Positions 25,965 through 34,467 of a DNA stretch of 64,000 bases are shown piece after piece; the stretch's first letter is position 1, and each line of letters starts with the position of its first letter. The position numbers and the translations under genes were made by a program. Source of the DNA: Betaproteobacteria bacterium (lineage in GTDB: Bacteria; Bdellovibrionota_B; Oligoflexia; Silvanigrellales; Silvanigrellaceae). The stretch is taken from contig VGHE01000002.1 in assembly GCA_016868315.1 (NCBI GenBank), positions 186,001 to 250,000 of the forward strand. The letters are read 5' to 3'. The notes below the pieces were generated by a model that was not told the origin of the DNA, did not search any database, and saw only the letters and a list, made by a program, of their open reading frames with translations.

Positions 25965-27730
25965 GGAAGAGTGCTCCGCTCAAATGCATCAAGCTTCTGC
26001 TGGAGTGCTGTTTCCATTTTCTGCACGGCAGACTCTGCGGCTGTGCCAGAGAAATGTTTCAGGAAGAGGGAAGTCGCAGATTTGAGCCAGAGCGCCTCTG
26101 TGAGGGAAAACGCTGCGGTGGTTGCTGCGGCTGGCTGCTCTTGGCGCTGAGCCAGCCCGTTTGCAAGCTGCACAATGCGCCCGCGCAAATACGGACTGGG
26201 CATCACACTTCGCTCAGCAGTAATAAGCGCGGCAAGAACTTGTGCATGGTCGCGCAATGGCAATTCCTGTCCTGCCGATTCGCTCGACACCAGTGTCCAT
26301 GGTGTTGCGGGAGAATCAGCTTCTTGTGCAACGCGCGCTCGAAGATGTTCGGCAAGAAGTGTCTGGACAATGAGTTGTGCTCCCCGTTGCAAGGCTCGAG
26401 GCGCGGCTTTGAGTTGCGAAGTTGTCTCAGATGAGACTTGTAAATCATTCACGTTGCTCAGCTCCTGGCTCCACTCACTTAGCGCGAGTAACAGAGTGCT
26501 GAGCGCCTGCGGATTCGCTTTGCTACGTATAGCTTGCGACACGACACCCACCTGTGCACCGATCAGTGCCCCCTGAATCGCCCGGGTATTTTCATCGATG
26601 AATCTTCCCCCAAGTAAGGAGTCGATTCCTGGCAACACGAGGAGTGCAATTTGGTAACCTTCATCAGGAAGCAACGTTCCAGGTAGATAATATTGCGAGA
26701 AGATCCCACGATTTGCAGGTCGAAGCCGATGCAGCATGCGTGCGGCAGTCCACCATTGCAAAGCCTGCTCGACAAGTGGAACAGGGGTATTGCGCCAGCT
26801 CCACTTTTCTCCACCAAAACGTGCGAGCGAGAGCGAATTGTTGCTCGGCAGAGTCAGGTCGAGGAAGCCTGTGAGGAAGCGCACTTGATTGAACGGTTGG
26901 CGTGGGTCGAATGCTCCCGGGTTGATGATTTGGAGATCGACGGGGAGTGTGAGGCCACCCCATTGGTTTCCTTTGCCATCACCACCTAATCCAAAAAGAT
27001 ACTCGCCCTCGGCCAGAACCCGGAGCAGTTCAAGCCAAAGGTAGCCCTTGTCTGTGCTTGTATTACGCAGGTTCGACCACGGTCCACCTTGGGAAAACAC
27101 AAGAGCCCATCGGCTCCACACATCAGCCAATTGAGTCCATCGGCCGGCGTTCAATTCCTTGGTTCCGGGGAGTGGCACAAAGGCATCGAGGTGCAATCGC
27201 GGAGCTCCTGACGCAGGGCTCCAGTCTTTCTCAACCACATTGATTTTTGCCAACAATGCTTTGCTAACTTCATCGGCAACTGTCACTTCATCCGCAAAAA
27301 TTCCACCAACAATGTTGTCGATGGGGCGAGGCACGATTTCGAGGATCTTCAACTTGGGGTTACCGAGGATTTCGGTGCGAATAGCAGGAGTCAGTGCCTG
27401 TGGCAGCGCACCCCGGTTTGTGTTCAATGAAGTTGTCAGAGACGTTTGCAGAGCCGGCAAACAATCGCAAACAGCCAGTGCAAACCAAGCATCAACGAGC
27501 GATGCATCAGGAATCTTCTTGGTCAACTCGGTGCGCTCGGACAGCGGCACGTAACTACCAAGAACGAGCTGTTGTGGCAGCGCTTGAGCATCACCCGAGG
27601 GTGGCTGCGCTGGAATCTGGCTGGGCTGCTGTGGCGCGCTGGCAGGCTTTTTTACACACGCTGCGCCGAAGAGAAACATCGCAAGTGTTCCTCGCAACCA
27701 CAGCCTGTTTTTTCGCCTTGACTTGCTCAT
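25961..27730 (-). CDS. large lipoprotein of unknown function
   Basis: A 589-residue protein with a signal sequence ending in FGAAC (lipidated Cys25) and a Pro/Gln-rich linker after it. The mature part is mostly helical, with a pair of close Cys (AVCDCLP) near residue 100 and several Trp-rich segments (WSRWALVF, WSWRNTP, WWTAARML). No family recognised. It is the first of three translationally coupled genes; the second encodes a barrel-like protein and the third an IRG-like GTPase, suggesting that the lipoprotein works at the outer membrane with the barrel. A TCCGATAC element at 27782-27789 (minus) lies upstream but lacks a clear -35. Confidence 0.65.
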   Translation of the reverse strand: MSKSRRKNRLWLRGTLAMFLFGAACVKKPASAPQQPSQIPAQPPSGDAQALPQQLVLGSYVPLSERTELTKKIPDASLVDAWFALAVCDCLPALQTSLTTSLNTNRGALPQALTPAIRTEILGNPKLKILEIVPRPIDNIVGGIFADEVTVADEVSKALLAKINVVEKDWSPASGAPRLHLDAFVPLPGTKELNAGRWTQLADVWSRWALVFSQGGPWSNLRNTSTDKGYLWLELLRVLAEGEYLFGLGGDGKGNQWGGLTLPVDLQIINPGAFDPRQPFNQVRFLTGFLDLTLPSNNSLSLARFGGEKWSWRNTPVPLVEQALQWWTAARMLHRLRPANRGIFSQYYLPGTLLPDEGYQIALLVLPGIDSLLGGRFIDENTRAIQGALIGAQVGVVSQAIRSKANPQALSTLLLALSEWSQELSNVNDLQVSSETTSQLKAAPRALQRGAQLIVQTLLAEHLRARVAQEADSPATPWTLVSSESAGQELPLRDHAQVLAALITAERSVMPSPYLRGRIVQLANGLAQRQEQPAAATTAAFSLTEALWLKSATSLFLKHFSGTAAESAVQKMETALQQKLDAFERSTLP

Positions 27731-27875
27731 CCCCTGCAGGGCTCCCTCGACTTAAGCCAAAGAATTGCTCCGTCGGCGGAGGTATCGGAGTGACTGGCAT
27801 GGAACGAGATGGGCAGGATTTACCGAGCCAGCTGCTGACTGCTTGCGGATGATTAAAGCCCTGCGGTCGGCGGAT

Positions 27876-28862
27876 TCAGCCCTGCGTGCGGACGATTTCA
27901 CCGCAGATGAATGCGCCATTCACTTCTTTCATAAGTTGTGGAGCGAGTTTGGAATCGACCACAAAAACGTATCCAAGACCCATGTTCCAGACAGTGAAGG
28001 CCTCATCTTCAGCAATGTTCCCAGCCTCGGCGATATACCGAATGACTGGAGGGCAGGGGATGGCAGATTTGTCGATCCGGTAGCCGAATCCGTGCGGTAG
28101 CACTCTTTGAATGTTGCGCAGACCGCCACCAGTGATGTGTGCCATGGCTTTGATTTCCACCTTCGTGAGAAGGGACTGCACGGTGCGCGGATACAAAGCT
28201 GTGGGGTGCGTCAGTGCCTCTCCAAGAGTCTGTCCGCGCAGAAGATCAGGTCGCGCGCGGAGATCAAGGTTTTTGTCGGCAATGATTTTGCGCACCAGTG
28301 AGAAGCCATTTGCATGGAATCCTGTACTCGGTAGGCCGATGAGAACATCGCCCTCGCAAACACCATGACCATCAATGAGAGCTGCGCGGTGCACCTCGCC
28401 AACAGCAAAGCCTGCAATATCGAATTTGGGTGGCTGATAGAATCCCGGCATTTCGGCGGTTTCGCCGCCGAGTAAAACACAGCCACTCGCTCGGCATGCC
28501 TTTTGAATGCCATGAATCACGCGGTGAGCCTGTTCTACATCGAGCTTGCCGCACGCAAAATAATCGAGAAAAAACAGCGGGCGTGCACCACAAACGATGA
28601 GATCGTTGACGCTCATGGCGACAAGGTCTTGTCCGAGATCTTCGAGACGATCCATCTGCAAACTCAGTTCGATTTTCGTTCCGACACCGTCTGTGCATCC
28701 GACGAGGAAGCGTTCGTCGTCGAGAGGAAACAAACCTGCAAATCCACCAATGGTGGGATTGGTCGCACGGATCTTTTCAACCAGTTCTTCACCGGCAGCA
28801 ATGTCAACTCCGGCACGTGTGTAGGCAGGCGCAAGCGGTTGGCTGTTGGTGTGCTGTGTCAT
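27876..28862 (-). CDS. purM: phosphoribosylformylglycinamidine cyclo-ligase (AIR synthetase)
   Basis: A 328-residue enzyme that closes the imidazole ring: FGAM + ATP gives AIR. Marks of the family are YTRAGVDIAAGEELVEKI at the start, VGCTDGVGTKI, VNDLIVCGARPLFFLDY, GGETAEMPGFY and AHITGGGLRNIQRVLP. The length is slightly shorter than E. coli PurM (345). It is the last gene of the purine operon, coupled to purN by ATGA. No obvious terminator follows in the 145 bases before the next gene. Confidence 0.95.
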   Translation of the reverse strand: MTQHTNSQPLAPAYTRAGVDIAAGEELVEKIRATNPTIGGFAGLFPLDDERFLVGCTDGVGTKIELSLQMDRLEDLGQDLVAMSVNDLIVCGARPLFFLDYFACGKLDVEQAHRVIHGIQKACRASGCVLLGGETAEMPGFYQPPKFDIAGFAVGEVHRAALIDGHGVCEGDVLIGLPSTGFHANGFSLVRKIIADKNLDLRARPDLLRGQTLGEALTHPTALYPRTVQSLLTKVEIKAMAHITGGGLRNIQRVLPHGFGYRIDKSAIPCPPVIRYIAEAGNIAEDEAFTVWNMGLGYVFVVDSKLAPQLMKEVNGAFICGEIVRTQG

Positions 28863-29431
28863 TGGCGAAGTCTCCTTGAAAGTAAATCGACAGATTCAAG
28901 AACGGCAGACACTTCATGGGGGTGTGCCCGCTCGCGCAAAGTTTCGAAAGAGTCGGTCGGGTAAAGGGGAAGGGTGCGGTAGGCCAGCAATGGCCCTTCG
29001 TCGAGACGCGCTGTCACTTGATGCACACTGATACCCCAGAGAGGCGCGCGGTTGCGCAATGCATGTAGCAATCCGTGAGCACCTTTGTATTGGCTCAATG
29101 GTGCTGGGTGCAGATTTGCAATCTCTGCGCGTGGCCAAAGCGCGCGCACCTGCCTCAAAAAATCATCCGAGAGCACGCGCATGTAGCCAAGCAGCAGGAT
29201 GATTTCAAAAGGTTCACAAAGTTTGAGTTGCGCGAGCAGTGCTTGCTCGTGCGCCTGGCGCGAGGGGTAAGCTGCGTGTGGAATACAATGCTCTTTGACT
29301 CCCAGGGTTCTGGCTTTATTGCGCACGGGAGCGTTCTCAACATTGGTGATCATGTCTGTCACCAGATGCCCGAGAACTCTTGTCATGGCAGCAAAGGTTC
29401 GACCTTCACCACTGCAAAGAGAAACGATCAT
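28859..29431 (-). CDS. purN: phosphoribosylglycinamide formyltransferase (folate-dependent)
   Basis: A 190-residue GAR transformylase using 10-formyl-THF. The catalytic Asn-x-His appears in IANLHPAPLSQYKG, the Asp in TARLDEGPLLA, and the folate-site region GYMRVLSDDFL is recognisable. The N-terminus, SLCSGEGRTF, replaces the usual SGNGSN loop. It overlaps purCD and purM by ATGA on both sides. Because it needs GAR, made by the adjacent PurD half of the fusion, the gene order follows the pathway closely. Confidence 0.9.
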   Translation of the reverse strand: MIVSLCSGEGRTFAAMTRVLGHLVTDMITNVENAPVRNKARTLGVKEHCIPHAAYPSRQAHEQALLAQLKLCEPFEIILLLGYMRVLSDDFLRQVRALWPRAEIANLHPAPLSQYKGAHGLLHALRNRAPLWGISVHQVTARLDEGPLLAYRTLPLYPTDSFETLRERAHPHEVSAVLESVDLLSRRLRQ

Positions 29432-31836
29432 TGCACCGCATCCACCTCATGGAATCCCGGAAAAGAAATGTCAGTTCGATAGTGCGGATGAACCGCGTGG
29501 GCATCTTTGAAGGAAATCTGCGCGAGTGCGGCATAGGCATGCGCCACTGCGTGCTCCTCTGTGTTTGCAGCTGCTAACACTCCCGCAATTCGGCCGGCAC
29601 GCGTTGAGTTGTTGGCATCCACTCCCGAAGGAATCCACGTCGTGTTTGCAGGCCAGGCGCTCGGAAGTGCAAGCGTGCGTTGCGGAGCATAACCCTCGGG
29701 GTACTCCGGAGACGCAACAACAACGAAACAACGTTTTAATCCATCGTGCTTCAGGCGATGCGGCGCCGCAGGGTTGAGCCAGGGGTTTGCAGCCCACGGT
29801 TCATTTTTCGCAGTCAGCCACATGCCGACAATCAGGTCGCGCCCAAGGCCAGGCAAAATGACTTGTGATTCCGGATCGCCCATGCGGCAATTGTATTCCA
29901 GAACCTGAGCATTTCCCTGACCATCAAGCATCAGCCCGGCAAACAAAAAGCCACGGTAATGCGTACCGGTATTCTTCAATTCTTTCAGGGTCTGTTTGAA
30001 GATTGTGTGGACCTGCGTTTCAAGAGACTCAGGCAATGACACGGGGCACACTGCACCCATGCCTCCGGTGTTTGGTCCGGTTTGTTGGTTGTTGCGCCGC
30101 TTAAAATCCTGCGCGAAGGGCAGCAAAACGTAATCTTCACCATGGCACAAGGCGATGGCAGAGATCTCTTTGCCTGGCAGCAAGCGCTCCACCAGAAATT
30201 GAGCCTCTCCGGTTTCCCGGGTGTAGGTTCGAACAGGTAATGTTTCGAGTTCGCGCATCCAGCCTGGAAGGTTTGATTCAAAGTGCGCGACGGCTGAACG
30301 GAGATCATCCTCGTTCATCACCAAACACACGCCTTTACCCGAGGCAAGCGACTCATATTTCAAGACGTAGGGAAAGCGCTGTAGTATCTCGGCGTGCGCA
30401 TTCTTAGCAGTTGGCAAAGCCGATTTTTTGAGTTCTTCCCAGCCGATCATCCAGGCTTCAGGTGTTGGGCAATGAGCCTGGTTGAGGATTTTCTTGGTGT
30501 GAATTTTTGAAACCTCAAGCCTGACCCCCTCGAGATCGGGAGCCAAGCAATGAATTCCAGCCTCGCGCAGTTGCTCGGCAAGACCCTGGGCAATCGGCAT
30601 CTCTGGTCCAAAGACGGCCCAGCCGATGTTCTCTCGGCAGCATTTTTCAATCAGATTCTTGCTACTCAATGCGCCCAAGCTGAGTTTTTTCTCCCCGTTC
30701 CAGCTTTCGCGCCCCGGCCAGCAATACACCACATCCACTTCAGGCTGACGCTCGAGCAGTTGAGCGAGAGTGTAGTCGCGGCCACCACTGCCGACCACAA
30801 GCACCCTTGCAGGAAGCCGCTGCTGAGCTTCACTGCGGCGCATCTGACCGGGGTCAACGGGCCAGGGAATGAGGTGAGGTGCGACCAAATCCCAAGGCTT
30901 CATTTGCGGGAAGAGTCGCTCAAAAAGAAGCTGATAACGCTGCGCAGTACCTTGGGCGAGTGCGTGAGTGAAATTGCTGTCAGCCCATATCGAATTTAGG
31001 ACAAATGGGAGGTTGTTGTCCGATTGCACTGCGCTGGATGTGCGCTTTGAAAGCGCTGCTTGAACCTCCTCACGCAGCCACTCTTTCGAGTAGTGCTCGA
31101 TGCGTCCTTGCTCAAAGGCTTTCAGGTCTACGAAGCGTGATGCATCAGGGGTGTGGATTTCATCGACCAGCATGAGCTGGCCTTTTTCATCGAGCCCAAA
31201 CTCGTACTTGGTGTCCATGAGAAGTAAATTTGCTTCTGAGCACAGCTGTTGACCCCTCAGGAAGAGTTTCTGCGCCGTTGTGGCAAGACCACGTATGAGT
31301 TCCTGTGCTTGTTTCTCTGCTTCCACATGCGCACACAGATCGTTCTCGTTCAACCATTGTTGCACATGCATACAGGCTTGTGCTGGGGTGACGAGTTCAT
31401 CGTGACCATACGCGGCTTTGGTTGTGAAAGTCACCAGAGGTTCAGCGAAGCGGTGGTATTGTTGCAATCCTTCAGGAAGCTCGATACCCCACTTACTTTT
31501 GATTTCAGCAGCACCTCCTTTCTGGTAGCTGCGCCAAAGACTTCCTGCCAATACCCCGCGTGCAATCACCTCAAGCGGCAGAACGCGTCCCGATTTTACA
31601 AGCATGCTTTGTGCATCGAGACAGCCAAGAAAATGGTTGGGGATGATGTCACGTGTGTTTGCAAAGAAGAACACCGACATGGCCTGCAGAATATGGCCTT
31701 TATTTTCAATTTCCAGGGGAAGAACACTATCAAAAGCCGACACGCGGTGTGTGGAGGTCAGAATACGTTGCGTTGAATGGATTGCAGTATTGATGCGAAC
31801 TTTCCCGAATTGGACTGCAAAAAGCGACGTATTCAT
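29428..31836 (-). CDS. bifunctional PurC-PurD fusion: SAICAR synthetase / GAR synthetase
   Basis: An 802-residue fusion. Residues 1-~310 are SAICAR synthetase (PurC, step CAIR + Asp): STHRVSAFDSVLP, LEVIARGVLAGSLW, LMDTKYEFG and LVDEIHTPDASRF. Residues ~343-802 are GAR synthetase (PurD, phosphoribosylamine + glycine), an ATP-grasp enzyme: VLVVGSGGRDYTLAQ, FGPEMPIAQGLAEQL, YVLKYESLASGKGV, TGGMGAVCP and EYNCRMGDPESQVILP. PurD proteins normally read GSGGREHAL at the start; here RE-H is RD-Y. The two activities are non-consecutive steps, so channelling is not obvious. Coupled by ATGA to pyrF upstream and purN downstream. Confidence 0.9.
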   Translation of the reverse strand: MNTSLFAVQFGKVRINTAIHSTQRILTSTHRVSAFDSVLPLEIENKGHILQAMSVFFFANTRDIIPNHFLGCLDAQSMLVKSGRVLPLEVIARGVLAGSLWRSYQKGGAAEIKSKWGIELPEGLQQYHRFAEPLVTFTTKAAYGHDELVTPAQACMHVQQWLNENDLCAHVEAEKQAQELIRGLATTAQKLFLRGQQLCSEANLLLMDTKYEFGLDEKGQLMLVDEIHTPDASRFVDLKAFEQGRIEHYSKEWLREEVQAALSKRTSSAVQSDNNLPFVLNSIWADSNFTHALAQGTAQRYQLLFERLFPQMKPWDLVAPHLIPWPVDPGQMRRSEAQQRLPARVLVVGSGGRDYTLAQLLERQPEVDVVYCWPGRESWNGEKKLSLGALSSKNLIEKCCRENIGWAVFGPEMPIAQGLAEQLREAGIHCLAPDLEGVRLEVSKIHTKKILNQAHCPTPEAWMIGWEELKKSALPTAKNAHAEILQRFPYVLKYESLASGKGVCLVMNEDDLRSAVAHFESNLPGWMRELETLPVRTYTRETGEAQFLVERLLPGKEISAIALCHGEDYVLLPFAQDFKRRNNQQTGPNTGGMGAVCPVSLPESLETQVHTIFKQTLKELKNTGTHYRGFLFAGLMLDGQGNAQVLEYNCRMGDPESQVILPGLGRDLIVGMWLTAKNEPWAANPWLNPAAPHRLKHDGLKRCFVVVASPEYPEGYAPQRTLALPSAWPANTTWIPSGVDANNSTRAGRIAGVLAAANTEEHAVAHAYAALAQISFKDAHAVHPHYRTDISFPGFHEVDAVQ

Positions 31837-32669
31837 GAGGGTCTCCGAGCTTGTGAAGTCAAAGAGTCGAGTTCAGTCTGCATGGATTCGAATCGCTGCT
31901 TCATTTCCATGGGCTTGATGTTTCCGCCCTCACAAATGCTGCGGCTGACAGGAAAAATAATGTCTTGTGCCAGCTCACGGGTCAGAGCCGTTGCCTGTGC
32001 GAGTGTGACGCCCTGTGCACCGACACCCGGCATCAGCAGGGGCGAGGTGTTTTTCTTAAAAATAGGATGCGCAAGCGCATCAGCTCGATTCGCACCAACA
32101 ACAAGCCCGATGTGCGGCGCGAGGGCTCCGCTCGGGTCGAGTGCCAGATGGGTTTCGGCACAGGCCTCGGCGATCTCGGCATAACTCTGTCCGAAGGCTG
32201 AAAGTTTGTTTTGTGGATACTCACTGGTGGCGCCCAGCACGAAAACTCGTGCAGTTTCACCACGCATGCTCAGTGCCTTTTGGAGTGAGGAACCAATAAT
32301 GTGCTCTCCCATGAAGGGGTTCACAGTGATGCCATCGACGCAAAGATGGTCAAACGCAAATTCAAGATACTGGTTGAGGCTGTTGCCAATCTCGCCAAAC
32401 TTGCCATCGAGAAGAACCTTTGTGTGAGGCGACAATAGCTCGCAGGCGTGTTCGAGCTTGTCCATTCCCAGGCGCCCCCAACGAATAAAGAAGGCGAGGT
32501 TGATTTTCACCCAGTGTGGTTTGGTTTCAAGAAGATCGAAGAGCTCGACGTGGTTCTCATAGCAATCGAGCCAATCCTTTAAAAGTCCCGACTTGGGCAT
32601 CGGGTCAACGCCCAAGCACAAAATACGGTTTCGACTTTTTCCAGATACTTGAGTTGTTGGCAGATTCAT
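31833..32669 (-). CDS. pyrF: orotidine 5'-phosphate decarboxylase family protein
   Basis: A 278-residue TIM-barrel protein of the OMP decarboxylase family, type 2-like by length. It keeps LCLGVDPMP at the first strand, KINLAFFIRWG, and PLLMPGVGAQG near the phosphate-binding end. The catalytic strand reads LLDGKFGEIGNS: the canonical pattern is D-x-K-x-x-D, and the last Asp, supplied to the neighbouring subunit's active site, is Glu here. It is embedded between purK and purCD with ATGA overlaps on both sides, the only pyrimidine gene in the purine operon. Either the Glu is tolerated or the protein has changed function. Confidence 0.8.
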   Translation of the reverse strand: MNLPTTQVSGKSRNRILCLGVDPMPKSGLLKDWLDCYENHVELFDLLETKPHWVKINLAFFIRWGRLGMDKLEHACELLSPHTKVLLDGKFGEIGNSLNQYLEFAFDHLCVDGITVNPFMGEHIIGSSLQKALSMRGETARVFVLGATSEYPQNKLSAFGQSYAEIAEACAETHLALDPSGALAPHIGLVVGANRADALAHPIFKKNTSPLLMPGVGAQGVTLAQATALTRELAQDIIFPVSRSICEGGNIKPMEMKQRFESMQTELDSLTSQARRPS

Positions 32670-33892
32670 GTGGAGGAGCCTCGCGGTTCGGAAGGGAATG
32701 TGGAGCGGAGAGACGCGATGGTCTTCAGGTTTTGTTCAGCATCGTTCGCATTCAGGATGACGTGACCCATCTTTCGGCCGGCACGAGCCTCCTTCTTTCC
32801 GTAAAGGAGAGCTTCACATACGCTCCTGTGGCTCAGAAGCTGGCTCGGCCAGGAGACGGTTTTTTCAAAATCATTTGTCTGCAGCCAGAGGTTACCTAGG
32901 GTGTTCCACATTGCCCACGATCGATGGGGTTGAATGGGTTCAGTTTTGAGGGGCAAATCAAGAAGAATTTGAGCGAGGATGTCGAACTGACTGCGGGTCA
33001 TTGCACGGCGCGTCACATGTCCAGAGTTGTGAGGCCGTGGGGCAACCTCATTGACCAAGATACGCGTTTGAGAGTTTACATCAACGATAAAAAACTCAAC
33101 GCACAATAGACCACGAACGTCCCATTGTTCAGCAATGTTCAGTGCGATTTTGCGCGCTTCATTTGCCCATTCGTTTGGGACTCGCGCTGGAAAAAGAGTT
33201 GTATCGAGAATGCCTGCGTGGTGAATGTTTTCGAATGCGGGAAAAACACACGTTCCGAGCTCGGGATGGCGCCCGACAATAATGCTGATTTCCATGCGCA
33301 GGTCGCACATTTCTTCCAACACCATGGGAAAGAGAAGTTGCTTTCCTGCAAGATAATCGAGTGCTTCGATCCAGTCCTTTTCACTGGAGAGTCGCCATTG
33401 CCCTTTGCCGTCGTAACCGCCAGTAGCTGTTTTAAGAATGGTCGCTTTGCGGTTGCTCAACCAAAAATCCTTCTCACGCTCAAGGTCGGTGCACGATTGA
33501 ATTTCTCTCCACTCAGCGAGCGGAGCGCATGCGGCAGCAAGTGCCTTTTTTTCAGATATTCGGTTTTGTGCGTATTCCAGAACGCTCACTGACGGCCATA
33601 GTTTGCCTGCGTCTTCTTTGTTTTGCAGCACGGTGCGGAGAGCCGCAGTGGGGATGTGCTCGAACTCATAGGTGACACGATCGCAGCGATTGAAAAATGC
33701 GTGCAAGGCGTCCACGTCATCAAAACGTGCGCGGGTGACAAACGGAGTTTGCAAAGCAGCGGGGGCATTCTCGGTGGGTTCGAGAATAATTACATCGGCT
33801 CCAAGTGCCGTAAGAGCATGCGACAACATCAGCCCCAACTGTCCGGCGCCGAGAATTCCGATGGTTTTGGGGCGCTGTGGCAGGCCGCTCAT
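32666..33892 (-). CDS. purK: N5-carboxyaminoimidazole ribonucleotide synthetase
   Basis: A 408-residue ATP-grasp enzyme converting AIR + bicarbonate + ATP to N5-CAIR. The start TIGILGAGQLGLMLSHAL is diagnostic, as are the ATP-grasp stretch ILKTATGGYDGKGQW, CDLRMEISIIVGRH, and RGLLCVEFFIV with NEVAPRPHNSGHVT. An in-frame ATG at 34114 would add 74 unrelated residues inside purE, so the start at 33892 is used, leaving 4 bases to the end of purE. PurE and PurK act in sequence and are adjacent, as in many bacteria. Confidence 0.93.
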   Translation of the reverse strand: MSGLPQRPKTIGILGAGQLGLMLSHALTALGADVIILEPTENAPAALQTPFVTRARFDDVDALHAFFNRCDRVTYEFEHIPTAALRTVLQNKEDAGKLWPSVSVLEYAQNRISEKKALAAACAPLAEWREIQSCTDLEREKDFWLSNRKATILKTATGGYDGKGQWRLSSEKDWIEALDYLAGKQLLFPMVLEEMCDLRMEISIIVGRHPELGTCVFPAFENIHHAGILDTTLFPARVPNEWANEARKIALNIAEQWDVRGLLCVEFFIVDVNSQTRILVNEVAPRPHNSGHVTRRAMTRSQFDILAQILLDLPLKTEPIQPHRSWAMWNTLGNLWLQTNDFEKTVSWPSQLLSHRSVCEALLYGKKEARAGRKMGHVILNANDAEQNLKTIASLRSTFPSEPRGSST

Positions 33893-33896
33893 GGCT

Positions 33897-34463
33897 TCAT
33901 TTCTCCCAGCGGAGGGGATGACCGCTTTGTGCTTCCACCTGTGTTGCTTGTTCCAATGCTTCGCTCTCGATGGCTTGCTTGTGCTGTTCAATCCAGCGCG
34001 CAATGGGTTCGGATTGGAGTGCAAGAATCTGTAAAGCAAACAAACCGGCATTGCGTGCGCCAGCCGTACCAATGGCGAAGGTTGCCGTTGGAACACCGCC
34101 AGGCATTTGAACAATGGAGAGCAGGCTATCGAGTCCTTGGAGTGATTTCGATTGAACCGGCACGCCGAGAACGGGAAGCGCAGTGAGGCTTGCGATCATG
34201 CCGGGCAGGTGCGCAGCCCCTCCTGCTCCCGCAACAATAACCTTCAAACCACGAGCTGCAGCAGTGCGGGCGTATTGAAAAAGCCTCTCCGGAGTGCGGT
34301 GAGCGCTGACCACTGTGCATTCATATGGCACACCACAATCGTTGAGCACCGCCAGTGTTGCACTCATGGTTTCGTAATCAGACGCACTGCCCATGACCAC
34401 ACCCACAACGGCTGCAGAGTGGGGCGTTCCTACTGAGGTCGAGTGATTGCTTTGAGAGACCAT
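33897..34463 (-). CDS. purE: N5-CAIR mutase, class I
   Basis: A 188-residue class I PurE, which moves the carboxyl group of N5-CAIR to carbon 4 (CAIR). Family marks are [43 protein letters not shown] and [16 protein letters not shown]. The ATG at 34463 has GGGAGG in front of it; a longer in-frame start at 34664 lies in purF and is rejected. It lies 4 bases after purF and 4 bases before purK. Confidence 0.95.
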   Translation of the reverse strand: MVSQSNHSTSVGTPHSAAVVGVVMGSASDYETMSATLAVLNDCGVPYECTVVSAHRTPERLFQYARTAAARGLKVIVAGAGGAAHLPGMIASLTALPVLGVPVQSKSLQGLDSLLSIVQMPGGVPTATFAIGTAGARNAGLFALQILALQSEPIARWIEQHKQAIESEALEQATQVEAQSGHPLRWEK

Positions 34464-34467
34464 GCTC

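Noticed and set aside
33893-34114. Longer start of purK inside purE
   Set aside because: The extra 74 residues are unrelated to PurK; the family begins at the Rossmann motif next to the ATG at 33892.
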